Source of the DNA: Oscillospiraceae bacterium
GTDB lineage: Bacteria; Bacillota; Clostridia; Oscillospirales; Ruminococcaceae
Assembly: GCA_019416775.1 (NCBI GenBank)
Contig: DXWR01000007.1
Coordinates: 1 to 11,268 of the forward strand
DNA: 11,268 nt
Direction of reading: 5' to 3'
The notes under the pieces are model-generated. The model did no database searches, was not told the DNA's origin, and saw only the letters and a program-made list of their open reading frames with translations. Below, piece after piece: positions 1-6,127 of this stretch (position 1 is its first letter; the number at the start of each line of letters is the position of its first letter). A program made the position numbers and the translations under genes.

Positions 1-196
1 GTCCCAGAGAGAGGGATAAATTTACCCAATTAAAGGCCAGTCCGAGATGAAACCATCCCAGCAACGCTAAAATCCCGCTGCCTGCCAATAAAAGAAAAAG
101 CAGTCCTTTTACGCCAACATGGCGGGATTTGCAGTAGTACAACTGCACCAATAAGCAAATCCCGCTGACGCCACAAACGATCCAACCAAAGTTCAA
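1..196 (-). CDS. Small membrane protein, probable BofA-type pro-sigma-K processing inhibitor (partial)
   Basis: The gene runs off the left edge, so only its first 65 or so codons are seen. The protein has two hydrophobic stretches, roughly residues 3-16 and 28-44, separated by a short basic loop (CKSRHVGVK). It ends in this window with an Asn-containing hydrophobic segment finishing in SLSLG. That pattern, two membrane helices and then a conserved Asn before a G-x-PG turn, resembles the BofA family, which in endospore formers holds the SpoIVFB protease inactive in the forespore outer membrane. The start is ambiguous. An AGGAGG lies only one base before ATG (202) but seven bases before an in-frame TTG (196), so TTG is the better-spaced start; using ATG adds two residues. 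The BofA call is inference from topology and the terminal motif; any two-helix membrane protein remains possible. A sigma-E-like promoter candidate lies just upstream. Confidence 0.5.
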   Translation of the reverse strand, partial: MNFGWIVCGVSGICLLVQLYYCKSRHVGVKGLLFLLLAGSGILALLGWFHLGLAFNWVNLSLSLG

Positions 197-225
197 CGCC
201 ATCCCTCCTGCTTACTTCCTTGTTA

Positions 226-254
226 TGGATATGTTGCCACAAGGAGCCATATGA
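226..254 (-). promoter_or_regulatory. Candidate sigma-E-like promoter for the BofA-like gene
   Basis: Read on the minus strand, TCATATG (248-254) is followed after 14 bases by CATATCCA (226-233). The Bacillus sigma-E consensus is roughly kmATATT, 13-15 bases, CATACAnT. The upstream element matches at six of seven positions and the downstream one keeps only the CATA core. A transcript would start near 219, leaving a short leader before the AGGAGG of the small membrane protein gene. It is weak by sequence alone and is supported mainly by its position and by the likely sporulation role of the gene. Confidence 0.3.
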
Positions 255-284
255 CAAGCTGGCAAAAATCTCCATATTGCCCTC

Positions 285-314
285 TTGACCGATTCATGGG
301 AAATGTAGTATAAT
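285..314 (+). promoter_or_regulatory. Sigma-A promoter of guaB
   Basis: TTGACC (285-290) and a perfect TATAAT (309-314) are separated by 18 bases, giving a predicted start near 321 and a leader of about 55 bases before guaB. The leader is purine-rich, ends in GGAG five bases before the ATG, and shows no hairpin large enough for a purine riboswitch or an attenuator. Confidence 0.8.
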
Positions 315-375
315 TCATCTAATAACCACAAGGAAGCAACAGTAATCGACAGAACAGAAAGGAAGCGGAGCGCCT

Positions 376-1848
376 ATGTTAGAAACTGATTTCAACAAAA
401 AGTTCGTAAAAGAAGGACTCACCTTTGATGATGTTCTTCTGATTCCCGCCGAAAGCCATGTACTCCCGGCTGACGTCAGCGTACGTACCCGTTTGGCAAA
501 GGATATCTGGCTAAATACGCCGGTGATCTCCGCCGCTATGGATACCGTAACGGAATCCGCCATGGCGATTGCCATTGCCCGGGAAGGCGGTATTGGCGTC
601 ATTCATAAAAACATGAGCATTGCTGAACAAGCCGATCAGGTAGATCGAGTCAAGCGCAGTGAAAACGGCGTCATTACCGATCCCTTTTCTTTGAATGAAG
701 ACAACTATGTCTATGAAGCCAACGATTTGATGGCCAAATACAAGATCAGCGGCGTGCCGATTGTAGAAGGCAAAAAATTGGTGGGTATTATCACCAACCG
801 GGATCTGAAGTTCATGGACGACTTCAATGTACCGATCCGGGACGTAATGACCAAGGAAAAATTGATCACCGCCCCCATCGGCACCACTTTGGAAGAAGCC
901 CAGCAGATCTTGAAAAAGCACAAGATCGAAAAGCTGCCTCTGGTGGACGATGAAGGCAACCTCAGCGGCTTGATCACCATCAAGGATATTGAAAAAGCCT
1001 ATCAGTACCCCAACACCGCTCGGGATAAAAACGGACGTCTGCTCTGTGCTGCTGCCATCGGCGTCACCGCCGACGTACTGGACCGAGCCAAAGCTCTGTT
1101 GGACGCGCAGGCCGACGTACTGGTTTTGGATTCTGCTCACGGCCACAGCCAAGGCATTTTGGACTGCGTGCGCAAAGTCAAGGAAGCGTTCCCGGACTGC
1201 TGCCTGATCGCCGGCAACGTTGCCACTGCGGAAGGCACCCGTGCTTTGATTGAAGCCGGTGCGGACGCTGTGAAGGTGGGTATCGGCCCCGGCTCCATCT
1301 GCACCACCCGTGTGGTCAGCGGTATCGGCGTACCTCAAATTACTGCCATTTACGACGCTGCCTGCGAAGCCGCCAAGTACAACATCCCGATCATTGCGGA
1401 CGGCGGCATCAAGTACTCCGGCGATATTGTCAAGGCCATTGCGGCTGGCGGCAACACCGTGATGCTGGGCAGCCTATTAGCTGGATGCTACGAAGCTCCC
1501 GGTGAAACGGAAATTTACCAGGGCCGTTCCTTCAAAGTTTACCGCGGCATGGGAAGTTTAGCTGCTATGAACAATGGTTCTAAGGACCGTTACTTCCAAT
1601 CCAACAACAAGAAACTTGTACCAGAAGGCGTAGAAGGTCGAGTTCCCTACAAAGGAATGTTGGCCGACACCATTTTCCAGCTCATGGGCGGCTTGAAATC
1701 CGGTATGGGATACTGTGGCTGTGCTACTCTGGAAGAACTTCAGAGTAAGGGCCGTTTCATCCGGATCACCGGTGCTGGTTTGAAAGAAAGCCATCCCCAC
1801 GACATTTTCATCACCAAGGAAGCTCCCAACTACTCCGCCAATATCTAA
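376..1848 (+). CDS. guaB: IMP dehydrogenase (GuaB)
   Basis: Cytosolic NAD-dependent enzyme that oxidises IMP to XMP, the committed step of guanine nucleotide synthesis; the active form is a tetramer or octamer. The 490-residue length is normal for bacterial GuaB. The N-terminal barrel begins with the typical GLTFDDVLLIP segment (14-24). A CBS (Bateman) pair follows at about 98-150 and 158-208, and the barrel resumes afterwards with DSAHGHS (252-258) and the active-site loop GPGSICTTR (304-312), whose Cys309 forms the covalent IMP adduct. ADGGI (341-345) contacts the phosphate region, and the mobile flap carries the Arg-Tyr pair at 405-406, followed by GVEGRVPYKG (418-427). All catalytic elements are present. 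It is a single-gene unit with its own promoter and terminator, convergent to serS. The CBS pair is where adenine and guanine nucleotides usually exert allosteric control in this family. Confidence 0.98.
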   Translation: MLETDFNKKFVKEGLTFDDVLLIPAESHVLPADVSVRTRLAKDIWLNTPVISAAMDTVTESAMAIAIAREGGIGVIHKNMSIAEQADQVDRVKRSENGVITDPFSLNEDNYVYEANDLMAKYKISGVPIVEGKKLVGIITNRDLKFMDDFNVPIRDVMTKEKLITAPIGTTLEEAQQILKKHKIEKLPLVDDEGNLSGLITIKDIEKAYQYPNTARDKNGRLLCAAAIGVTADVLDRAKALLDAQADVLVLDSAHGHSQGILDCVRKVKEAFPDCCLIAGNVATAEGTRALIEAGADAVKVGIGPGSICTTRVVSGIGVPQITAIYDAACEAAKYNIPIIADGGIKYSGDIVKAIAAGGNTVMLGSLLAGCYEAPGETEIYQGRSFKVYRGMGSLAAMNNGSKDRYFQSNNKKLVPEGVEGRVPYKGMLADTIFQLMGGLKSGMGYCGCATLEELQSKGRFIRITGAGLKESHPHDIFITKEAPNYSANI

Positions 1849-1858
1849 GCTATTTTAC

Positions 1859-1891
1859 GAGCGCTGCATTTGCGGCGCTCTTTTCTTTTTT
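1859..1891 (+). terminator. Intrinsic terminator of guaB
   Basis: A nine-pair stem, GAGCGCTGC / GCGGCGCTC with one T-G wobble and an ATTT loop, is followed by TTTTCTTTTTT. It begins ten bases after the guaB stop codon. The stretch from here to the facing serS terminator (1892-2029) holds no open reading frame or recognisable site. Confidence 0.9.
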
Positions 1892-2029
1892 CCCGTTCGT
1901 TTTCTACTTTCTTTACGGCAGTTTGTTGAAAACTTTTAAGAGATTCTTGGGGAAAGAAAAAAGTTTTTTACAATCTTCTGTCCACTCTGTGGAAATCCTT
2001 TGCTCCCTGCTAATGCTCATAGAACAATG

Positions 2030-2059
2030 AAAAAGCACCCGAGTTCTTCACTCAGGTGC
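2030..2059 (-). terminator. Intrinsic terminator of the parA-parB-serS operon
   Basis: On the minus strand GCACCTGAGT pairs with ACTCGGGTGC (one wobble) around a five-base loop and is followed by TTTTT. It lies about 30 bases after the serS stop. The opposite side also carries a short T-rich run, so it may act weakly against guaB read-through too. Confidence 0.88.
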
Positions 2060-2090
2060 TTTCCTATTTGTAATATTCTACGATTTGTAA

Positions 2091-3368
2091 TTATTTAATC
2101 ACATCGCAGCCCATGTATTTGCGCAGCACTTCCGGTACGGTAACACTGCCGTCTTCATTCTGATAGTTTTCCAGAATCGCTGCCACAGTGCGTCCCACAG
2201 CCAAGCCGGAGCCGTTGAGGGTGTGAACCAGACGGGGCTTTTCTTTGGGGTTGTCCCGGAATTTGATGTTGGCCCGGCGAGCCTGGTAATCTTCAAAGTT
2301 GGAGCAGGAGGAGATCTCCTTGTAGGCATTGTAGCTGGGCAGCCACACTTCAATGTCGTAGGTTTTGGCGCTGGAGAAGCCCAAATCACCGCTGCACAAC
2401 GTTACCACCCGATAAGGCAGGCCCAACTGCTGGAGGCAGTATTCTGCATCGTGGGTCAGACTTTCCAATTCTTCGTAAGAATTTTCCGGACGAGCAAACT
2501 TCACCAGCTCTACCTTGTTAAACTGGTGCTGCCGAATCAGACCGCGAGTGTCCCGTCCGGCGCTGCCCGCTTCCGCACGGAAACAAGCGGAATAGGCGCA
2601 GTATTTGATGGGCAGATCCTTGCCGTCCAGAATGTCGTCCCGGTACATATTGGTCACCGGCACTTCGGCGGTAGGGATCAGGAAATAGTCGAAGCCTTCG
2701 TTCTTAATGGAGAATGCATCTTCTTCAAATTTGGGCAGTTGACCGGTGCCGGTCATAGAAGCACGGTTTACCATATAGGGAGGCAGCACTTCAGTGTAGC
2801 CCCGGCTGGTGTGGGTGTCCAGATAGAAGTTGATGACAGCGCGTTCCAATTTGGCGCCCAATCCTTTGTAGAAATGGAACCGCTTGCCGGTGACTTTGGC
2901 GGCAGTTTCGGGATCCAGAATTCCCAAATCCTTGCCGATGTCCCAATGGGCTTTGGGCTCAAAATCAAACTTAGTGGGTTCGCCCCAATGACGCATATCG
3001 GTGTTTTCGCTGTCATCCAATCCGGTGGGCACCGAAGCGTGAGGAATGTTGGGGATGCTTAGCAGCAATTCACGTTGTCTGGCTTCCAGCTGAGAAACCA
3101 TCTTGGTGTTTTCCGCAATGGTATCGCTGAGCTTCTTGGTGGACTCCATAATTTCGGAAATGTCCTTGCCTTCCTTTTTCAACTGGGGAATCTGCTTGCT
3201 GATGGTCTTCTGCTGATTACGCAGTTGGTCATTCTGGGTGGAAATTTCCCGGCGCTTTGCATCGATTTCCAGAATTTCGTCCACCGCCGCGTCCAGATTG
3301 CCGTTGCGGCGCTTTACTGCGTCCTTCACCAAATCGGGATTTTCTCGAATCAAACGAATGTCTAACAT
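2091..3368 (-). CDS. serS: Seryl-tRNA synthetase
   Basis: Class II aminoacyl-tRNA synthetase that charges tRNA-Ser (and tRNA-Sec where present) with serine in the cytosol. At 425 residues it has normal length. The N-terminal region, about residues 28-105, is rich in charged heptads and forms the antiparallel coiled-coil arm that grips the long variable arm of tRNA-Ser. The catalytic core shows TAE (233-235) for serine recognition, motif 2 beginning FRAE (263-266), and motif 3 GSGLAVGRT (386-394). The ATG at 3368 is preferred because GAGG lies nine bases ahead and the protein then begins MLDIRLIREN, the usual SerS start; a longer frame upstream reaches back into the parB end. It starts 22 bases after the parB stop with no promoter between, so it is read as the last gene of the parAB operon. 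No T-box leader is present. Confidence 0.97.
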   Translation of the reverse strand: MLDIRLIRENPDLVKDAVKRRNGNLDAAVDEILEIDAKRREISTQNDQLRNQQKTISKQIPQLKKEGKDISEIMESTKKLSDTIAENTKMVSQLEARQRELLLSIPNIPHASVPTGLDDSENTDMRHWGEPTKFDFEPKAHWDIGKDLGILDPETAAKVTGKRFHFYKGLGAKLERAVINFYLDTHTSRGYTEVLPPYMVNRASMTGTGQLPKFEEDAFSIKNEGFDYFLIPTAEVPVTNMYRDDILDGKDLPIKYCAYSACFRAEAGSAGRDTRGLIRQHQFNKVELVKFARPENSYEELESLTHDAEYCLQQLGLPYRVVTLCSGDLGFSSAKTYDIEVWLPSYNAYKEISSCSNFEDYQARRANIKFRDNPKEKPRLVHTLNGSGLAVGRTVAAILENYQNEDGSVTVPEVLRKYMGCDVIK

Positions 3369-3390
3369 AGTGGTCTTCCTCTCTTTTGAA

Positions 3391-4236
3391 TTATTCAAAC
3401 AATCCGCTGATCTGTTCTACCAGCTGATGCAGTTCTTCTTTGCTGTAATAAGGAATGGAGATGCTGCCCTCCTCTTCCTTGCCCTGAATGCTGATTTTTC
3501 GGCCGGTGGTTTCTGCCAATGCAGCTTGGGCTTCCACCAAATAAGTGTCTTGCTGTTTGGGGGGCTTTTCCGGTGCGTCTTTTTTCCGGCAGTATTTTTC
3601 CACCTGCCGCACCGTCCAATCCTTGGCTACCACCAACTTTGCCACCTGAGAAATCTCTTCCGGATCATCCAACGCCAGCAGCGCCCGCGCATGACCGGTG
3701 GAAAGTTTCCGCTGCCGGACCAATTCTGCTACATCTTCCGGCAGGTTCATCAATCGCAGTGCGTTGGCAATCACCGGGCGGGATTTTCCCACACTATGGG
3801 CTACCTGCTCTTGGGTAAAACCGTATTCCTGGATCAGCTGATGGTATCCGGCAGCCTCTTCCATGGGATTCAGGTCTTCCCGCTGCAGATTTTCGATCAA
3901 GGCAAATTCCATGATCTGTTGCGCAGAAAGATCCCGTACCACGGCAGGAAGTTCCGTCAAACCCGCCATTCGGGCTGCCCGATACCGCCGTTCACCTGCC
4001 ACAATCAAATAACTGCCGTCTTCCTGAGCAGTCACCACCAGGGGTTGTATCACTCCGTGTTCCCGGATGGAATCTGCCAACTGTTCCAGCGCCTGCCGAT
4101 CAAATTCCTTTCTGGGTTGATCCGGATTGGGAGTAAATTCCGAAATGGGGATCATCTGTTCCCCTTGCTGCTCAGAAAATACGCTGTTATCTTCAAATAA
4201 AGCTTCCAAACCTTTGCCCAGTCCACGTTTCGCCAT
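3391..4236 (-). CDS. parB: Chromosome partitioning protein ParB (Spo0J)
   Basis: CTP-dependent DNA clamp that loads at parS sites, spreads along the origin region, recruits SMC/condensin and stimulates ParA ATPase. The 281 residues follow the family layout. The basic N-terminus MAKRGLGKGLEALF is the ParA-activating peptide. The CTP-binding domain carries GERRYRAA (81-88) and ENLQRE (115-120). The helix-turn-helix spans about 138-162 with KSR (151-153). The C-terminal dimerisation domain covers about 230-281. At the four positions that distinguish ParB from Noc it has R153, A159, N164 and G181; the R and G are ParB-type, which marks this copy as the true parS binder. AAAGGAGG lies seven bases before the ATG. 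It starts 20 bases after the parA stop, and serS follows 22 bases later. Confidence 0.96.
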   Translation of the reverse strand: MAKRGLGKGLEALFEDNSVFSEQQGEQMIPISEFTPNPDQPRKEFDRQALEQLADSIREHGVIQPLVVTAQEDGSYLIVAGERRYRAARMAGLTELPAVVRDLSAQQIMEFALIENLQREDLNPMEEAAGYHQLIQEYGFTQEQVAHSVGKSRPVIANALRLMNLPEDVAELVRQRKLSTGHARALLALDDPEEISQVAKLVVAKDWTVRQVEKYCRKKDAPEKPPKQQDTYLVEAQAALAETTGRKISIQGKEEEGSISIPYYSKEELHQLVEQISGLFE

Positions 4237-4256
4237 GGCATTTCCTCCTTTCCGGG

Positions 4257-5027
4257 TTATTTCTTTTTGTTATTTTTGATGACTTCCTGGGTGAGATCCA
4301 GGTAAGCTTTGCTGCCTTTGCTTCCTTTATCGTAGTACAGCACCGGTTCTCCAAAGGAAGGCGCTTCGCTGAGCCGGACATTTCTGGGAATCACGGTTTT
4401 ATATACCTTTCCGGCAAAGTACTTCTTGACTTCCTCTACCACCTGCGTAGTAAGATTCAACCGGCCGTCAAACATGGTCAGCAGAACCCCTTCCACATCC
4501 AGGGCGTTGTTGTACTTTTTCTTTACCGTCCGCACCGTGGCCATGAGCTGACTCAATCCTTCCAGGGCGTAATACTCGCACTGAATGGGAATCAGTACCG
4601 AATCTGCGGCGTTTAAGGCATTCAAGGTAATGAGTCCCAAAGAAGGAGGACAGTCGATGATGATAAAATCGAACTGATCCTTTACTCCGATAATGCCTTT
4701 TTTCAGCCGGTTAATCCGATCCGGCAACTCCACCAACTCCACCTCTGCCCCAGCCAAATCCATGCTGGCTGGAATGACCCAAAGGTTGTCGAATTTGGTT
4801 TTCTGCACCAGCTGGGAAGCTCTGGTGTTGCCGATCAGCATATTATACACCGATTGCTGCATTTCCCTCTTATTTATCCCCACGCCGCTGGTGGCATTTC
4901 CTTGGGGATCGGTGTCGATGAGGAGGGTTTTTTTCTTTTTGCGGCCCAGGGCTGCAGCCAAATTCACCGAAGTAGTGGTTTTCCCTACTCCGCCCTTCTG
5001 ATTGGCCACCGCAATGATTTTTCCCAT
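4257..5027 (-). CDS. parA: Chromosome partitioning ATPase ParA (Soj)
   Basis: Deviant Walker-A ATPase that dimerises on ATP, binds DNA non-specifically, and works with ParB-parS to position the origin; in Bacillus the homologue Soj also regulates DnaA. The 256 residues carry KGGVGKTT (11-18) with the signature Lys11 and Lys16, the A' motif IDTDPQG (37-43), and Walker B IIIDCPP (122-128). The PRNVRLSEAPSFGEPV segment (214-229) is typical of chromosomal Soj-type ParA. There is no N-terminal DNA-binding domain, so it is not the plasmid P1/F type. The ATG at 5027 matches family starts; GAGG lies 11 bases ahead, slightly far, but no other start is in frame closer to it. It is the first gene of parA-parB-serS, with its own promoter and a parS just upstream, which would let ParB influence its expression. 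Confidence 0.96.
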   Translation of the reverse strand: MGKIIAVANQKGGVGKTTTSVNLAAALGRKKKKTLLIDTDPQGNATSGVGINKREMQQSVYNMLIGNTRASQLVQKTKFDNLWVIPASMDLAGAEVELVELPDRINRLKKGIIGVKDQFDFIIIDCPPSLGLITLNALNAADSVLIPIQCEYYALEGLSQLMATVRTVKKKYNNALDVEGVLLTMFDGRLNLTTQVVEEVKKYFAGKVYKTVIPRNVRLSEAPSFGEPVLYYDKGSKGSKAYLDLTQEVIKNNKKK

Positions 5028-5078
5028 GGGTGTGCATTCCTCTTTTCTAACATTACCTGCTTTTTTGTTACCTGCTCC

Positions 5079-5089
5079 ATTATAACACA
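5079..5089 (-). promoter_or_regulatory. Extended -10 promoter of parA-parB-serS
   Basis: On the minus strand TGT directly precedes a perfect TATAAT (5079-5084), giving an extended -10. At 16-18 bases further upstream there is only a T-rich hexamer with a poor match to TTGACA. The predicted start is near 5072, about 45 bases before the parA ATG. The centre of the 5146-5161 parS lies about 80 bases upstream of that start. Confidence 0.65.
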
Positions 5090-5145
5090 CTTATTCTGAA
5101 AAAGAAATGCGTTTTCCCCAATTTTTCAAAAAGTGACTGTAGAAA

Positions 5146-5161
5146 TGTTTCACGTGAAACA
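5146..5161. promoter_or_regulatory. parS site upstream of parA (perfect 16-bp palindrome)
   Basis: TGTTTCACGTGAAACA is a perfect inverted repeat matching the Firmicutes parS consensus TGTTNCACGTGAAACA. It lies in the noc-parA intergenic region, next to the genes for the proteins expected to use it. ParB is known to load on such sites and slide into flanking DNA. From its position it could also affect the parA promoter. Confidence 0.95.
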
Positions 5162-5180
5162 GCTGGATTTTGTATTGGGA

Positions 5181-5213
5181 CAAAAAATAACGCTCCGGCT
5201 TGATACCGAAGCG
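5181..5213 (-). terminator. Intrinsic terminator of noc
   Basis: On the minus strand CGCTTCGG pairs with CCGGAGCG (one wobble) around a seven-base loop and is followed by TTATTTTTT. It begins 14 bases after the noc stop codon and separates noc from the parA transcription unit. Confidence 0.85.
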
Positions 5214-5227
5214 CAATCTTATTTGAT

Positions 5228-6010
5228 TTACTTTGGGATGGTTACAATGTATTGAATACAGTCCTCCTTTTCTACCTGTTGGGTTTTGGCGTGAATGCCG
5301 GCCTGCTCCATGGCATCCACCGTCTTTTGAAAGCTGTTAAAGAACAGACGGATATCTTTGATAATCATCTTGGGACGTTTATGTATTTTGTCTTTTTTCT
5401 GCCGCTTTTCTACTGCCTGTTCCAACTTAGCTACCGTCCATTGATGTTTTCCTGCTAAAGACAGCAGAGCCTGCTGCGCCTCCTCCGGCAAGCCCAATAC
5501 CGCCCTTGCATGACGCTCGGACAGATGAAACTGAAGAATTAGTGTCCGGCATTCTGGAGAGAGTTTTAATAAACGAAGTTTGTTGGCGATCGTGGACTGT
5601 GCCATATTTAATTTTTTTGCTGCCTGTTCTTGGGTAATTCCCCACTGCTCTAACAAGGCCTTTAACGCAGCGGCCTGCTCAAACACATTTAAGTCTTGCC
5701 GGTGAAGGTTTTCCACTAAGGCAAGCACTGCGGAGCGCTCCGAATCGGTGTCCATTACAATGGCCTGAATGACGGAGAGACCTGCCAGTTTTGCCGCACG
5801 GAGCCGTCGCTCTCCACTAATCAGCTGATATTTTCCTTCCACTCGGCGCACGGTGATGGGCTGCAGTAAACCATTTTCACGAATGGATGCTGCCAGCTGT
5901 TCCAATTCCCTTTCTGAAAAAGTACGACGTGGTTGGGCTGGATTGGGTTGAATGAAATCAACCGGCAGCTCCACCACCCGGTTCACTGTTTTGGTCAGCT
6001 TGTACTTCAC
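5228..6010 (-). CDS. noc: Nucleoid occlusion protein Noc (ParB paralogue)
   Basis: Noc is a ParB-like CTPase that binds its own sites (NBS) across the chromosome and blocks division over DNA by bringing it to the membrane. The 260 residues carry GERRLRAA (66-73), an ENLHR variant of the usual ENLQR motif (100-104), and a helix-turn-helix at about 125-148 containing AQSTIANKLRLLKL, which is nearly the Bacillus Noc sequence. The C-terminus, from KDIRLFFNS to YIVTIPK, also matches Noc rather than ParB. Q138, K144, K149 and R166 occupy the four positions reported to convert ParB to Noc specificity. The start is GTG (6010) with AAGGAGG seven bases ahead, and no ATG, GTG or TTG lies upstream in frame before a stop. 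Only 11 residues precede the core, against nearly 30 in Bacillus Noc, so the usual N-terminal membrane helix and linker are not apparent. The position between rsmG and parA is the canonical noc locus. Confidence 0.9.
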   Translation of the reverse strand: MKYKLTKTVNRVVELPVDFIQPNPAQPRRTFSERELEQLAASIRENGLLQPITVRRVEGKYQLISGERRLRAAKLAGLSVIQAIVMDTDSERSAVLALVENLHRQDLNVFEQAAALKALLEQWGITQEQAAKKLNMAQSTIANKLRLLKLSPECRTLILQFHLSERHARAVLGLPEEAQQALLSLAGKHQWTVAKLEQAVEKRQKKDKIHKRPKMIIKDIRLFFNSFQKTVDAMEQAGIHAKTQQVEKEDCIQYIVTIPK

Positions 6011-6032
6011 CCAAATCCCTCCTTTACCTTGG

Positions 6033-6062
6033 ATTGTAACACGGACAAAAACAAAATGCCAG
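6033..6062 (-). promoter_or_regulatory. Candidate extended -10 promoter of noc
   Basis: On the minus strand CTGGCA (6057-6062, four of six to TTGACA) is followed after 18 bases by TGT and TACAAT (6033-6038). Transcription would begin near 6026, directly before the AAAGGAGGG ribosome site, giving a leader of only about 16 bases. The -35 lies in the terminator stem of rsmG and the spacer is that terminator's U-tract. Confidence 0.45.
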
Positions 6063-6100
6063 AAGATTCGTCGGTCATCCTTCGACTAAATCTTCCGGCA
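6046..6100 (-). terminator. Intrinsic terminator of rsmG
   Basis: On the minus strand TGCCGGAAGATT (6089-6100) pairs with AATCTTCTGGCA (6057-6068), 12 pairs with one wobble. GTCG/CGAC pairing continues the hairpin inside the loop, and ATTTTGTTTTTG follows. It lies shortly after the rsmG stop and closes the mnmE-mnmG-rsmG cluster before noc. Confidence 0.85.
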
Positions 6101-6127
6101 TATATGATTTCCCAAAATTTCCTGGTC

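Noticed and set aside
321..375. Purine riboswitch or attenuator in the guaB leader
   Set aside because: The leader is about 55 bases, with no stable hairpin or aptamer core.
574..587. ATTGCCCGGGAAGG in guaB as a possible Noc-binding site
   Set aside because: It matches the Bacillus NBS core at 11 of 14 positions but encodes the conserved IAREGG segment of GuaB and is not a full palindrome, so chance is likely.
511..1338. Long minus-strand open frame of 275 codons opposite guaB
   Set aside because: It is antisense to a fully conserved IMP dehydrogenase, its product resembles nothing known, and it has no ribosome site. It is a frame shadow.
1985..1995. DnaA-box-like TGTGGAAAT in the guaB-serS gap
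   Set aside because: Only about seven of nine positions match and it is alone; no DnaA box cluster or AT-rich unwinding region is seen, so oriC is not here.
2223..3062. Plus-strand open frame of 279 codons opposite serS
   Set aside because: It lies wholly antisense to a gene with all SerS motifs, with no promoter or ribosome site of its own.
3238..4200. Plus-strand open frame of 320 codons spanning the serS-parB junction
   Set aside because: It is antisense to two recognised genes; the hydrophobic translation reflects the complement of their codons.
4927..4941. Run of A bases in parA (Arg-Lys-Lys-Lys-Lys) as a programmed frameshift site
   Set aside because: The zero frame continues through an intact ParA, and no alternative-frame product or downstream stimulatory structure is evident.
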